From the NCBI GenBank assembly GCA_944381085.1, contig CALWJX010000003.1, forward strand, positions 62,001-126,000: DNA of 64,000 nt, in the 5' to 3' direction. Of this stretch, positions 34,657-41,990 are shown in pieces (within the stretch, counting starts at the first letter, position 1; every line of letters begins with the position of its first letter). Source of the DNA: an uncultured Clostridia bacterium. GTDB lineage: Bacteria > Bacillota > Clostridia > Oscillospirales > CAG-272. The notes under the pieces were generated by a model. That model was not told the origin of the DNA. It saw nothing but the letters and a program-made list of their open reading frames with translations, and did no database searches. Position numbers and translations under genes: made by a program.

Positions 34657-36147
34657 TCAATACCAATCGTGTTTCTCTCCGCGGTCGAGAGCAGCAATCC
34701 GCGTCATTTCCTCGTCTGTCAGAGAAAAATCAAATACCGATATGTTCTCGCGTATATGGTCGGGATCAGAGGAGCCGGGGATTGCCGCCACTCCGCGCTG
34801 CAAATGCCAGCGGAGAATAACCTGCGCAGCTGTGCGGTCGTGCGCTTCGGCAATGGCAAGTATAGTGGGATCGTTCAGTATCTCACTTGTGTGTCCTCTG
34901 CCGCCGAACGGATACCACGCCTGCATGACAATACCCAAATCGTGCATATACGGCACTACGTCACGCTCCTGATAATAAATATGAATTTCATTCTGTACGA
35001 GTGCGGGCATAATATCCACCTGCGCGATAAAGTCGTCGATTTCCTCAATATACCAATTAGACAAACCAAGTGAGCGTATCTGTCCGCTTTCCGCAAACTC
35101 TTCCATTGCTTTGTATGCTTTTACGTCGTTCGTATCGGGATGGTGTAAAAGCATCATGTCGACGTAGCCGATATTCAATCTGTCCAGACACGCCTGAATG
35201 GAGTGTTCGGGATTTGCCATTTCGCTACCCGGATAGATTTTTGTAATTACAAATATGTCTTCCCGCTCAACGATTCCGTCGTCAATCGCCTCGCGTATAG
35301 CCTCTCCTATTTCTTCTTCGTTGCCATATGCAGACGCCGTATCGATCAGACGCACGCCGCTTTCCAATGCCGTGCGAACCGAATTTTTGCAGGTATCGCC
35401 ATGTAATGAATATGTCCCAAGCCCCAAAACAGGCATTTCATAACCGCTGTTTAACATGACTGTGGGAGCGTGTCCGTTTACGCCGCTTTTCAAATCGAAA
35501 TCCGAAACATCGTCCGTAAAATTCAAGTTCAAATCCTCCAACCATTGTTGTATCGTTTGGGCGTTTTCGTTGCCCGGAAACCGTCTGCCTTCCAGCCATT
35601 CGGCGTCTTCCGCCAAAGAGTGCAGATTATCGTCGCTTGAACCTATACCGCTGGAACCGGAAGTACAGAACGGTACAATAGTCTTTCCCGAAAAATCGTA
35701 GCTTTCCAAAAAGGTATATACTATTTTCGGCGCCTGCCCGTGCCAAATAGGATAACCGAGAAAGATTGTTTCAAAGTCCTGCATATTTTCGACCGTATTG
35801 GCAATAGCGGGACGAGCATCAGGATCGGCTTGTTCTATATCTGCTCTGCCGCCGCTGTAGTAATCTAAGTCTTCTTCTGTATAAGGCACTTCGGGAATAA
35901 TTTCATGAAGTACGCCCCCCGTTTCGTCGGCAATGATTCCGGCGACAGCCTCTGTGTTACCCGTACAGGAAAAATACGCGACCAGAACATTTCTTTCGGT
36001 TATATCGGGCAAAGTTGTCCCGCTGACGTTATTATTGTTATTATTATTATTGTCGTTGTTATTGTTTCCGCCCGTATTGTTCGTGCAAGCAGACACTCCC
36101 AAAAGTACAAGCAATAAAGAAATGATAAGCGCAAGTGATTTTTTCAT
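34657..36147 (-). CDS. flavodoxin-aldo/keto reductase fusion lipoprotein
   Basis: A 496-aa fusion. The N-terminus is a lipoprotein signal ending VSAC (Cys21). Next comes an Asn-rich linker (residues about 23-40) encoded by AAT/AAC repeats. A flavodoxin-like domain (about 52-205) follows, with LVAYFSCTGNTEAVA and FLGYPIWHGQAP. The C-terminal aldo/keto reductase (about 228-496) shows GLGTYSL, DTASAYGNEEEIG, FVITKIYPG and MLLHHPD (the Asp-Tyr-Lys-His catalytic set) and AIPGSSDPDHIREN. It would pair an FMN domain with an NAD(P)H carbonyl reductase outside the membrane, where soluble NADPH is not expected, so either the lipobox is not used or electrons arrive otherwise. AAGGAGGTAG precedes the ATG. 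It follows a broken alcohol dehydrogenase gene. Confidence 0.85.
   Translation of the reverse strand: MKKSLALIISLLLVLLGVSACTNNTGGNNNNDNNNNNNNNVSGTTLPDITERNVLVAYFSCTGNTEAVAGIIADETGGVLHEIIPEVPYTEEDLDYYSGGRADIEQADPDARPAIANTVENMQDFETIFLGYPIWHGQAPKIVYTFLESYDFSGKTIVPFCTSGSSGIGSSDDNLHSLAEDAEWLEGRRFPGNENAQTIQQWLEDLNLNFTDDVSDFDLKSGVNGHAPTVMLNSGYEMPVLGLGTYSLHGDTCKNSVRTALESGVRLIDTASAYGNEEEIGEAIREAIDDGIVEREDIFVITKIYPGSEMANPEHSIQACLDRLNIGYVDMMLLHHPDTNDVKAYKAMEEFAESGQIRSLGLSNWYIEEIDDFIAQVDIMPALVQNEIHIYYQERDVVPYMHDLGIVMQAWYPFGGRGHTSEILNDPTILAIAEAHDRTAAQVILRWHLQRGVAAIPGSSDPDHIRENISVFDFSLTDEEMTRIAALDRGEKHDWY
36027..36075. repeat. trinucleotide tract encoding poly-asparagine
   Basis: On the plus strand ATT/GTT triplets are reiterated (coding strand AAT/AAC). 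They encode the Asn-rich linker of the fusion lipoprotein, interrupted once by Gly-Gly and once by Asp. Slippage here would change linker length without a frameshift. Confidence 0.75.
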
Positions 36148-36267
36148 ATGTACTTTTTTCTACCTCCTTATCAGCGGTTCCCGAAGAAAGATTTCATGAC
36201 GTAGTCCGTCGTAATAATCGTTTATCTCCTCCTTACAGATACATCCGCCCGATTTACCTTTGTGACT

Positions 36268-36612
36268 TTATCTGTATGCCTTTTCAAACACACCCGCGCA
36301 GTCGGCGTCGTCCATCTCACAGGGGTTGGCGAGGAACAGACCGCCCATCGTCTCGCGCGCGTTGACGGCGAGCGTCATACATTCTTCCTTGACAATGCCG
36401 TAGTCGCTCATCTTCAGATTGTCCACGCCGCAAGCCTTTTGCAAAGCAATAAGGGCGGTTAAAAAATCTTCAGGCTTGTCGGCTTCGGGCATTCCCATTG
36501 TGCGAGCCATTTTGACAAACTGCCCGTCGCAGGCGTGTTTTTCAATGAAATAACGGGCAAACTCCACGGAAATCATGATCAGTCCCGCACCGTGCGGCAG
36601 ATTGTGGTGGTA
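36268..36612 (-). pseudogene. C-terminal fragment of an iron-containing alcohol dehydrogenase
   Basis: Only the last about 113 codons of a group III iron-containing alcohol dehydrogenase remain. They start at YHHNLPHGAGLIMIS, the conserved metal-binding His region, and run to a normal stop. The upstream two thirds of the gene are missing. The frame runs on into antisense of a lysR gene, where homology stops at about 36609-36614. The fragment is followed by the fusion reductase gene on the same strand, so the ancestral operon was probably adh-reductase divergent from lysR. See the finding on the deletion junction. Confidence 0.8.
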
Positions 36613-37474
36613 CTTTCTTGCCGTCGTGCAAGAACAAAGCATCACAAAGGCGGCACAATATCTTTATATAGCGCAACCGAGTCTCTCAAAACAAATGCAG
36701 AACCTTGAAAAGGAAATCGGTCGTCCGCTGTTTGTCCGCGGCAGCCGCAGAATCACTTTGACCGAAACCGGTATGCTTCTCAAAAAGCGCGCGGAAGAGA
36801 TAATTGCTTTATATGAAAAAACAGAAGCTGAAATATCCGCTCCGCCCGAAGATATTATAGGCGATGTGTTTATCGGAGGCGGGGAAAGCTATGCGATAAA
36901 AACCGTGGCGCAGGCAGCAAATGAAGTACAAAAACTATATCCATCGGTTTGTTTCAATATGTTCAGCGGTGACGCGGGAGACGTTATGGAAAAGCTCGAC
37001 AAAGGTTTGATTGATTTCGGAATAGTGGTGGATATGTCTGACCTATCAAAATATAATTCCATGCGATTGCCGTATTCGGACGAGTGGGGTATACTTATGA
37101 GGAAAGACAGTCAGCTCGCGGAAAAAGATTTTATTACCGCGGACGATCTCAGAAAGCAGCCGATCATTACTTCACATCAATCCTTGATCAAGGGAAGCCG
37201 GATTTATGAATGGTTTGGCGGTAATGTAAATGATCTTATTATCAACGGGAGATATAACCTTGTTTACAATGCTTCGTTGCTTGTAAAAGAAGGAATGGGA
37301 TATGCGCTGGGGCTTGATAAGCTGATCAACACTACCGGAGAAAGTATGCTTTGCTTCAGACCGCTTTACCCATCGGTACGGACAAATTTGGATATTGTAT
37401 GGAAAAAATACGCGGTATTTTCAAAGCCCGCGCAAATTTTTCTCGATAAACTGATTGAGATTATCTCGGCATAA
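36575..37474 (+). CDS. LysR-family regulator with its first codons lost
   Basis: A LysR-type transcriptional regulator (299 aa as drawn). The helix-turn-helix is nearly complete: YFLAVVQEQSITKAAQYLYIAQPSLSKQMQNLEKEIG. The co-inducer-binding domain follows (from about residue 95). Family members start MxxRxLRYFLAV; here the residues before YFLAVV (MISPAPCGRLWW) are antisense of the alcohol dehydrogenase fragment. The native start, ribosome binding site and promoter were therefore removed by a deletion, and the ATG at 36575 has no evident ribosome binding site. It is either silent or expressed at a low level from a chance start. The rest of the frame is open and well conserved, suggesting the event is recent. 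Confidence 0.8.
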   Translation: MISPAPCGRLWWYFLAVVQEQSITKAAQYLYIAQPSLSKQMQNLEKEIGRPLFVRGSRRITLTETGMLLKKRAEEIIALYEKTEAEISAPPEDIIGDVFIGGGESYAIKTVAQAANEVQKLYPSVCFNMFSGDAGDVMEKLDKGLIDFGIVVDMSDLSKYNSMRLPYSDEWGILMRKDSQLAEKDFITADDLRKQPIITSHQSLIKGSRIYEWFGGNVNDLIINGRYNLVYNASLLVKEGMGYALGLDKLINTTGESMLCFRPLYPSVRTNLDIVWKKYAVFSKPAQIFLDKLIEIISA

Positions 37475-37592
37475 AAAACCCGGATTTTTTACTTGGCTTT
37501 ATCTCTTCATGTCAATTTACATACAAATAAAATCAATAAAGTTTTTGACACAAAAAATGCTTAAACAGTGATATAGCTACATAAAGAATAAA

Positions 37593-37627
37593 TGACAGCG
37601 GAATCCCGAAAAGATATTCCGCTGTCA
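37593..37627. terminator. terminator between lysR and the acetyltransferase gene
   Basis: TGACAGCGGAAT (37593-37604) and ATTCCGCTGTCA (37616-37627) form a perfect 12-bp stem with an 11-base loop between convergent genes. The T run on the plus side is offset (TGTATTTTT). Confidence 0.6.
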
Positions 37628-37708
37628 CATGTATTTTTGCACAATCACAAACAGTGAGAATTAATGTCAGGCTTCAAATAAATTCCGAACCTTTAAGCGC
37701 GGAAATAA

Positions 37709-38321
37709 CTAAAGCTTTTCAAAATCAATCCTTCTCTGTTTATAGTAATATTCACGGTCTTTTTCCCCTATCTCCCTTAACACCCTGCATGGGTTTCCCA
37801 CAGCGACCACATCGGCCGGAATGTCCTTTGTAACCACACTTCCGGCGCCTATCACTGTATTATCGCCAATCGTAACTCCCGGTACAATTACCGCCCCGGC
37901 TCCGATCCAACAGTTTTTTCCGATATGCACCGGCATATTAAACTGATACGCCTTTTCCCTCAGCTCCGGCAAAACAGGATGCCCTGCCGACGCGACGGTC
38001 ACATTCGGACCGAACATGGTATGGTCTCCGACATATATATGAGTATCATCAACCATTGTCAACCCGAAATTCGCATACACATTGTCACCGAAATGCACAT
38101 GCGCTCCCCCGAAATTCGCGTGAAAAGGAGGCTCTATATAACACCCTTCTCCGATCCTCGGCAAACATCTGCTTAAGCAATGCTTTGCGCCTCTCCGTCT
38201 GTGTTGGGCGCGTGCTGTTATATTCATATAACAAATCCAGCTTTTTTATCTGTTCCGCCAGAATTTCCTCATCGTTCGGAAGATACAACTCTCCGGTATG
38301 CATCTTTTCTTTCATGCTCAT
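37709..38321 (-). pseudogene. maa: maltose O-acetyltransferase gene with a +1 frameshift
   Basis: The gene encodes a hexapeptide-repeat acetyltransferase in two frames. The first part (MKEKMHTGELYLPNDEEI to KALLKQMFAE) is the family's N-terminal helical segment. The second (IGEGCYIEPPFHANFGGAHVHFG to the left-handed beta-helix with GKNCWIGAGAVIVPGVTIG) is the catalytic part. The frame changes between MFAE and IGEG, where the coding strand reads GAGGATC instead of the expected GAGATC. The one extra G lies at 38156-38157. Either this is a true inactivating insertion or a base error in the assembly. The likely reaction was acetyl transfer from acetyl-CoA to a sugar hydroxyl. Confidence 0.85.
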
Positions 38322-38559
38322 CTTTAACACTAGCCTTTCATGACAGCCAATTACTGTTTATTTTGTAAGCCGCCTTATTATAACATTCCTTAATTGCTTT
38401 TTCAACCCTTTTATGTTATTAAAAACGTAAGTCCGCGGCGTATCGCAGATTTGCTTTTGAAATTCGACAGCCAAGCACAGTCGCTAAAAACAAAATATCA
38501 ATAATTCTTTTTCAAGGCACTGGTCTCATGGCATTTTTCTCGGAGTCATTTGTATTTCA
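38322..38559. other. short intergenic stretch
   Basis: AT-rich sequence between the acetyltransferase pseudogene and the candidate 41-aa gene. No convincing gene, hairpin or promoter was found. Confidence 0.4.
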
Positions 38560-38685
38560 TTAAATATTCTTTTTCTCATGTTCTTTGCCGACCGCCTTTT
38601 TGCACAACCGTTTGACGCCTATACACATAAATTCGGACCCGACCGTCAGAGCGGCGGCAATCAATACTTCATTTACATATTGCAT
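38560..38685 (-). CDS. candidate 41-aa protein downstream of a palindromic operator
   Basis: A 41-residue ORF: MQYVNEVLIAAALTVG, then SEFMCIGVKRLCKKAVG and a Lys/Glu-rich tail ending KKNI. A weakly hydrophobic helix (about residues 4-24) is followed by a basic segment with two cysteines (Cys21, Cys28), like small membrane-associated metal-related peptides. GGAAAGGAAACC lies upstream of the ATG. A consensus promoter with an operator palindrome reads towards it from 38869-38897, with about 175 nt of leader. I do not recognise a family; the hypothesis is a metal-regulated small membrane protein. Short length makes chance possible. Confidence 0.45.
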   Translation of the reverse strand: MQYVNEVLIAAALTVGSEFMCIGVKRLCKKAVGKEHEKKNI

Positions 38686-38844
38686 AAACCGGTTTCCTTT
38701 CCGTAAACTTCTTAAATATATTTTTCGTGATTTTAAAAATTCAGTCTGTTATGCATTCATCAGAAATGCGCGGAAAAAAATACTTTGACAGACCTGTCTT
38801 TCCGGGTCACTCCGCATCATCAAATCATAATTTTATGCCTGCAA

Positions 38845-38860
38845 GTTAGTTATAACTAAC
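38845..38860. promoter_or_regulatory. 16-bp palindromic operator, copy 1
   Basis: GTTAGTTATAACTAAC is a perfect palindrome. It lies immediately downstream of a minus-strand -10 box. The identical 16 bp recur at 43845-43860 upstream of the ABC operon. The half-site TTAG resembles DtxR/IdeR-type metal-repressor sites, but that is inference. Confidence 0.75.
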
Positions 38861-38868
38861 ATATAAAC

Positions 38869-38897
38869 ATTATACATTATTCTCAGAAAAAAGTCAA
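38869..38897 (-). promoter_or_regulatory. promoter overlapping the operator region, reading to the 41-aa ORF
   Basis: On the minus strand TTGACT (38892-38897), 17 bp, TATAAT (38869-38874). The palindrome covers the expected transcription start. Confidence 0.7.
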
Positions 38898-39058
38898 TAT
38901 CATACGCAAAAAATTTTAAGGCAAAACCGTACAATTCCGCCGTCAAAATCACAGCCGCATTACGGTTAAACAAATCACAATTTTATTGACATATTTGTTA
39001 TCTGCGGAGTAAGCGAAAATTGTCCGGATTGCCTTAAATCTTTAATAATACTCTCATA

Positions 39059-39536
39059 TCACAGGGAATTAGATTTTTTTGATTTTTTCTTTTTTTCCCA
39101 TTTCAGCAAAAGCGCCGAATTTATAATGACCAGAACAGAACCCGCATTGTGAACAAGCGCGCCTATGACCGGGTTTAAAATGCCCGCAATTGCAAGCGCG
39201 ATCGCTACAAAGTTCAGCGTCATCGAAAAAATCATATTAAGCTTTATTGTCGTCATCATGCGTCCGGACAGCATAAACAAGTGCGGAAGTTCCTTAACTT
39301 CATCATCAATCAAAGCGATATCCGCCGCGTCAACCGCAATATCGCTTCCGACGCCTCCCATCGCAATACCGACATCGGCTTTTCTCAGCGCGGGAGCGTC
39401 ATTTATTCCGTCTCCGATCAATCAGACTCAAAATCAAAGAAGCTCCGGAAACACACAGCAATATTATTTCTTTTTTTATACCGCCGAGCTCCAAAAAGCG
39501 TTCAACTTTTTCGGAAATTTTTTTTACAATCTTCAT
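39059..39536 (-). pseudogene. internally deleted heavy-metal (copper-type) P-type ATPase
   Basis: Two ends of a P1B-type ATPase gene are joined. From ATG (39534-39536, after GGAGAG) about 40 codons read MKIVKKISEKVERFLELGG...IILLCVSGASLILSL, an N-terminal and first-TM-like start. The sequence then jumps, out of frame, to [21 protein letters not shown] and the two C-terminal TM segments ([31 protein letters not shown]). The phosphorylation domain (DKTGT) and most TMs, roughly 500-600 codons, are missing. It retains a consensus promoter and CsoR-type operator, and csoR follows upstream. Function must be lost; copper resistance would depend on another pump. Confidence 0.85.
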
Positions 39537-39547
39537 ATGCTCTCCTT

Positions 39548-39569
39548 ATACATATAGGGGTATATGTAT
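39548..39569. promoter_or_regulatory. CsoR-type copper operator
   Basis: Arms ATACATATA and TATATGTAT (exact complements) flank a central GGGG. This AT-armed, G-tract-centred pseudo-palindrome is the form of CsoR operators in Firmicutes. It sits between the -10 box and the ribosome binding site of the ATPase pseudogene. Confidence 0.72.
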
Positions 39570-39598
39570 ATTATACACTGTCAATTATGTTTTGTCAA
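39570..39598 (-). promoter_or_regulatory. consensus promoter of the ATPase pseudogene
   Basis: On the minus strand TTGACA (39593-39598), 17 bp, TATAAT (39570-39575), directly followed by the CsoR-type operator. Confidence 0.85.
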
Positions 39599-39626
39599 TA
39601 GGCACAAAAAATTAAAGTGTAAAATA

Positions 39627-39686
39627 AAAAAGGCGGAACATATAAGACTTCCACTACCTTCGGATACCGTCTTTTTTCCCGCCTTT
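39627..39686 (-). terminator. terminator of csoR
   Basis: In minus-strand reading AAAGGCGG is followed by a nested small stem and then CCGCCTTTTTT, giving a long hairpin with a T run just downstream of the csoR stop codon. Confidence 0.65.
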
Positions 39687-39712
39687 ATCAAATGCTTTAT
39701 ATCATGATTTAA

Positions 39713-39988
39713 TTATTGCATGTTTGCGAAACGTTCCACCGCCTTGGTAAAATTCTCAATGGTCTTGTCCGCATCGCCGTGTTCGATTCCGTCTCTTACA
39801 CAGTGTTTTAAATGCCCTTCCAGCACCACCTGACCCGCTTTATTCAAAGCCGATTTCGCCGCGCTTATCTGAGAAAGTATATCTTCACATGGAATGTCCT
39901 GTTCTATCATTCTGTCTATCGCCTGTATCTGTCCTATGATTTTCGCCAGCCTGCGATGCAGGTTCTCCGTATCCATACACTGTTTCAT
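39713..39988 (-). CDS. csoR: CsoR-family copper-sensing repressor
   Basis: A 91-aa all-helical DUF156/CsoR-FrmR regulator that is predicted to release DNA on binding Cu(I). The family pattern is visible: LHRRLAKIIGQIQAIDRMIEQDIPCEDILSQ, then LNKAGQVVLEGHLKHCV. The Cys of IPCED, and the His and Cys spaced H-x3-C in HLKHC, match the copper-binding Cys-His-Cys set. The start was set at MKQCMD because GGAGGG lies six bases upstream; a longer frame begins nine codons earlier without a site. It is transcribed from a consensus promoter and probably controls the operator upstream of the broken copper ATPase gene. Confidence 0.9.
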   Translation of the reverse strand: MKQCMDTENLHRRLAKIIGQIQAIDRMIEQDIPCEDILSQISAAKSALNKAGQVVLEGHLKHCVRDGIEHGDADKTIENFTKAVERFANMQ

Positions 39989-40027
39989 TTTTGACCCTCC
40001 GTGCCGCTTTGGCATCTTATTTCAATT

Positions 40028-40056
40028 ATTATAGCAAAAAAAAATAAAAAAGTCAA
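40028..40056 (-). promoter_or_regulatory. promoter of csoR
   Basis: On the minus strand TTGACT (40051-40056), 17 bp of almost pure T, TATAAT (40028-40033). Confidence 0.8.
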
Positions 40057-40091
40057 GGAAATCACCACGACCCATACAATATACTTTTGAC

Positions 40092-40116
40092 GGCGGAGGT
40101 CTTGGTGACCTCCGCC
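40092..40116. repeat. perfect GC-rich hairpin
   Basis: GGCGGAGGTC and GACCTCCGCC with a 5-base loop lie in the gap between csoR and the ABC operon. It lacks a clean T run on either side (TTGACAGTTT follows on the plus strand), so it may be a weak terminator of the minus-strand ABC operon or a separate element. Confidence 0.5.
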
Positions 40117-40171
40117 TTGACAGTTTAAAAACCGTAAACTTTTCACACTCTCATAAGAATTTGTTTAATTA

Positions 40172-40264
40172 GGGGCTAAACTCCGTCATTCAACATTTTC
40201 AGTGGGAGATTGTACATCTCCCGCTGAAAAAATCAAGCGGCAAAAAATCTTAATTTGGTTATAT
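40172..40264. repeat. dispersed palindromic element, family 2, copy C
   Basis: Aligned with copy A over its full length: GGCTAA, CCGT, ATTCAA, the arms TTTTCAGTGGGAGA and TCTCCCGCTGAAAA, then AATCTTAATTTGGTTATA. Its right end overlaps the stop codon of the ABC gene at 40259, just as copy A overlaps a minus-strand stop codon. Confidence 0.8.
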
Positions 40265-41986
40265 AGTCCAGTTTCCGCTTTTTGTCTGGATATCAACCAT
40301 ATGCGCATATATCCCGTTTTTTTGATACAGCTTATCCGGTGCCCCTTCTTCGGCAACCGTCCCTTCCGAGAGGACAACTATCTTATCCGCTCCCGCCACG
40401 GTACGCATACGATGCGCTATAACAAGCACGGTTTTATTCTTTATAAGCTTGGAAATAGCGGACTGTATAAGTGTTTCATTCTCCACATCAAGACTCGCTG
40501 TCGCCTCGTCAAGCAAAATTATGGGCGCGTCCTTGAGAAACGCTCTCGCAATCGAAATTCTCTGTCTTTCTCCGCCTGACAGTTCACATCCGTTTTCCCC
40601 TATCTCGGTGTTCCAACCGTTCGGCAGTCTTTCGGCAAACTCGTCACAATTCGCAAGACGCGCGGCCCTCAGTACCTCCTCGTCTGTGGCGTCCTTTTTA
40701 CCGATACGTATATTTTCCATAACGGTATTGTTGAACAGAGTAACGTCCTGAAACACGATGGAGTAAAGTGACATCAGCGTTTCGGGATCAATCTTTGATA
40801 TGTCCATTCCGCCAACCGTAATTTTTCCCTTATGAATATCCCAAAATCTCGCCGCAAGACGTGAGACCGTTGTTTTACCGCCTCCCGATGGTCCTACAAG
40901 CGCGGTCACTTCTCCCTGCTTTGCGGTAAAGGATACGTCCCGAAGTACCGTCTCACCGGAATTGTAAGAAAAACCGACATGGTCGAATACAATATCGCAG
41001 CCGCGGTTTGTAAGCGTGTCGCTGCCGATTTGAACCGGATGGTCAAGTATCTCATTCATACGGTCAATATTAGTCTGAGTGGCGTTTATAGCTGCGAGAT
41101 TTTGCAGCGCTCCCGAAAGCGGGTCGTAAAAACGGGACGCAATCAGAAGAAACATAAAGAAGGTCAGTACATCAAGCGAACCGTCAATAAGCAGTAAAGC
41201 TCCCACAAGGGCGACGGTTGCGATCCCAAGCTTTAAAATCAGCTGAGCGGAAACCACCCATACCGCCAGCCCGAATTCCGTAATAACCGAACGCTTCTCC
41301 ACATCTCTTATTTTTTTATCAAGTCCAGACAGATACTCCTCCTCGGCATTATACGCTTTAAGATCACGGACCGTTTCGATATATTCCTGTATACCGTCGG
41401 CACACGCCATCTTCACCGCCATTGTCTTTTTATGCATCTTTCTCTGTACTCCGGATGAGAAAAATACGATCGCAAAGGCTATCGGAACTACCCAAAGGAC
41501 CGCAAGCGCCATACGCCAATCAAAGAAAAACAGAAAGACCGCTATAATTACAGTAGAAATCATCGAACCGTAAAGTTCGGGAAAATAATGAGAAAAATTC
41601 TGTTCGAGAGTCGTACAGTCCGCCATTATTGTACTTGTAAGGTCGGCGAGATCCTTTTTGCCGAAAAATGACAGCGGAAGCTTACGGAGTTTTTCCGCTA
41701 TTGATATACGTCTTTTGCCGCTTTCGGTGTAAGTGGCGAAATACGTGGCGTTATACTGAAACCATGTGGTTACCATTATCAGCAAGATACAAATAACACA
41801 GCCCACAATGTAAAAAGCGATCCTGTCCTGCGCACCGCCGTTCATCAGATCGGACACCAGAAGATAAAGCATTGAGACCGGCAGCATAAACGAAAAATTC
41901 TGAAAAGCGCAAGCTACACATCCCCGGATGAGGTCGACCGCGCCCTGTCTTGAGAGCGCAAATTTTTTTTGAAGTTTCTTAACCAT
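40259..41986 (-). CDS. ABC exporter-type half transporter, subunit 2
   Basis: A 575-aa protein with six N-terminal TM segments (about 20-310) and a C-terminal ATPase domain. It contains Walker A GPSGGGKTT, signature LSGGERQRISIARAFL, Walker B IILLDEATASLD and the H-loop IAHR. The start at MVKKLQ is supported by GGAGGG eight bases upstream, and the ORF begins four bases past the stop of its partner gene, so the pair is one operon and probably a heterodimer. The architecture is like YbtPQ/IrtAB siderophore-related transporters and also drug exporters. A TetR gene lies upstream on the same strand. Confidence 0.9.
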   Translation of the reverse strand: MVKKLQKKFALSRQGAVDLIRGCVACAFQNFSFMLPVSMLYLLVSDLMNGGAQDRIAFYIVGCVICILLIMVTTWFQYNATYFATYTESGKRRISIAEKLRKLPLSFFGKKDLADLTSTIMADCTTLEQNFSHYFPELYGSMISTVIIAVFLFFFDWRMALAVLWVVPIAFAIVFFSSGVQRKMHKKTMAVKMACADGIQEYIETVRDLKAYNAEEEYLSGLDKKIRDVEKRSVITEFGLAVWVVSAQLILKLGIATVALVGALLLIDGSLDVLTFFMFLLIASRFYDPLSGALQNLAAINATQTNIDRMNEILDHPVQIGSDTLTNRGCDIVFDHVGFSYNSGETVLRDVSFTAKQGEVTALVGPSGGGKTTVSRLAARFWDIHKGKITVGGMDISKIDPETLMSLYSIVFQDVTLFNNTVMENIRIGKKDATDEEVLRAARLANCDEFAERLPNGWNTEIGENGCELSGGERQRISIARAFLKDAPIILLDEATASLDVENETLIQSAISKLIKNKTVLVIAHRMRTVAGADKIVVLSEGTVAEEGAPDKLYQKNGIYAHMVDIQTKSGNWTI

Positions 41987-41990
41987 ACTC

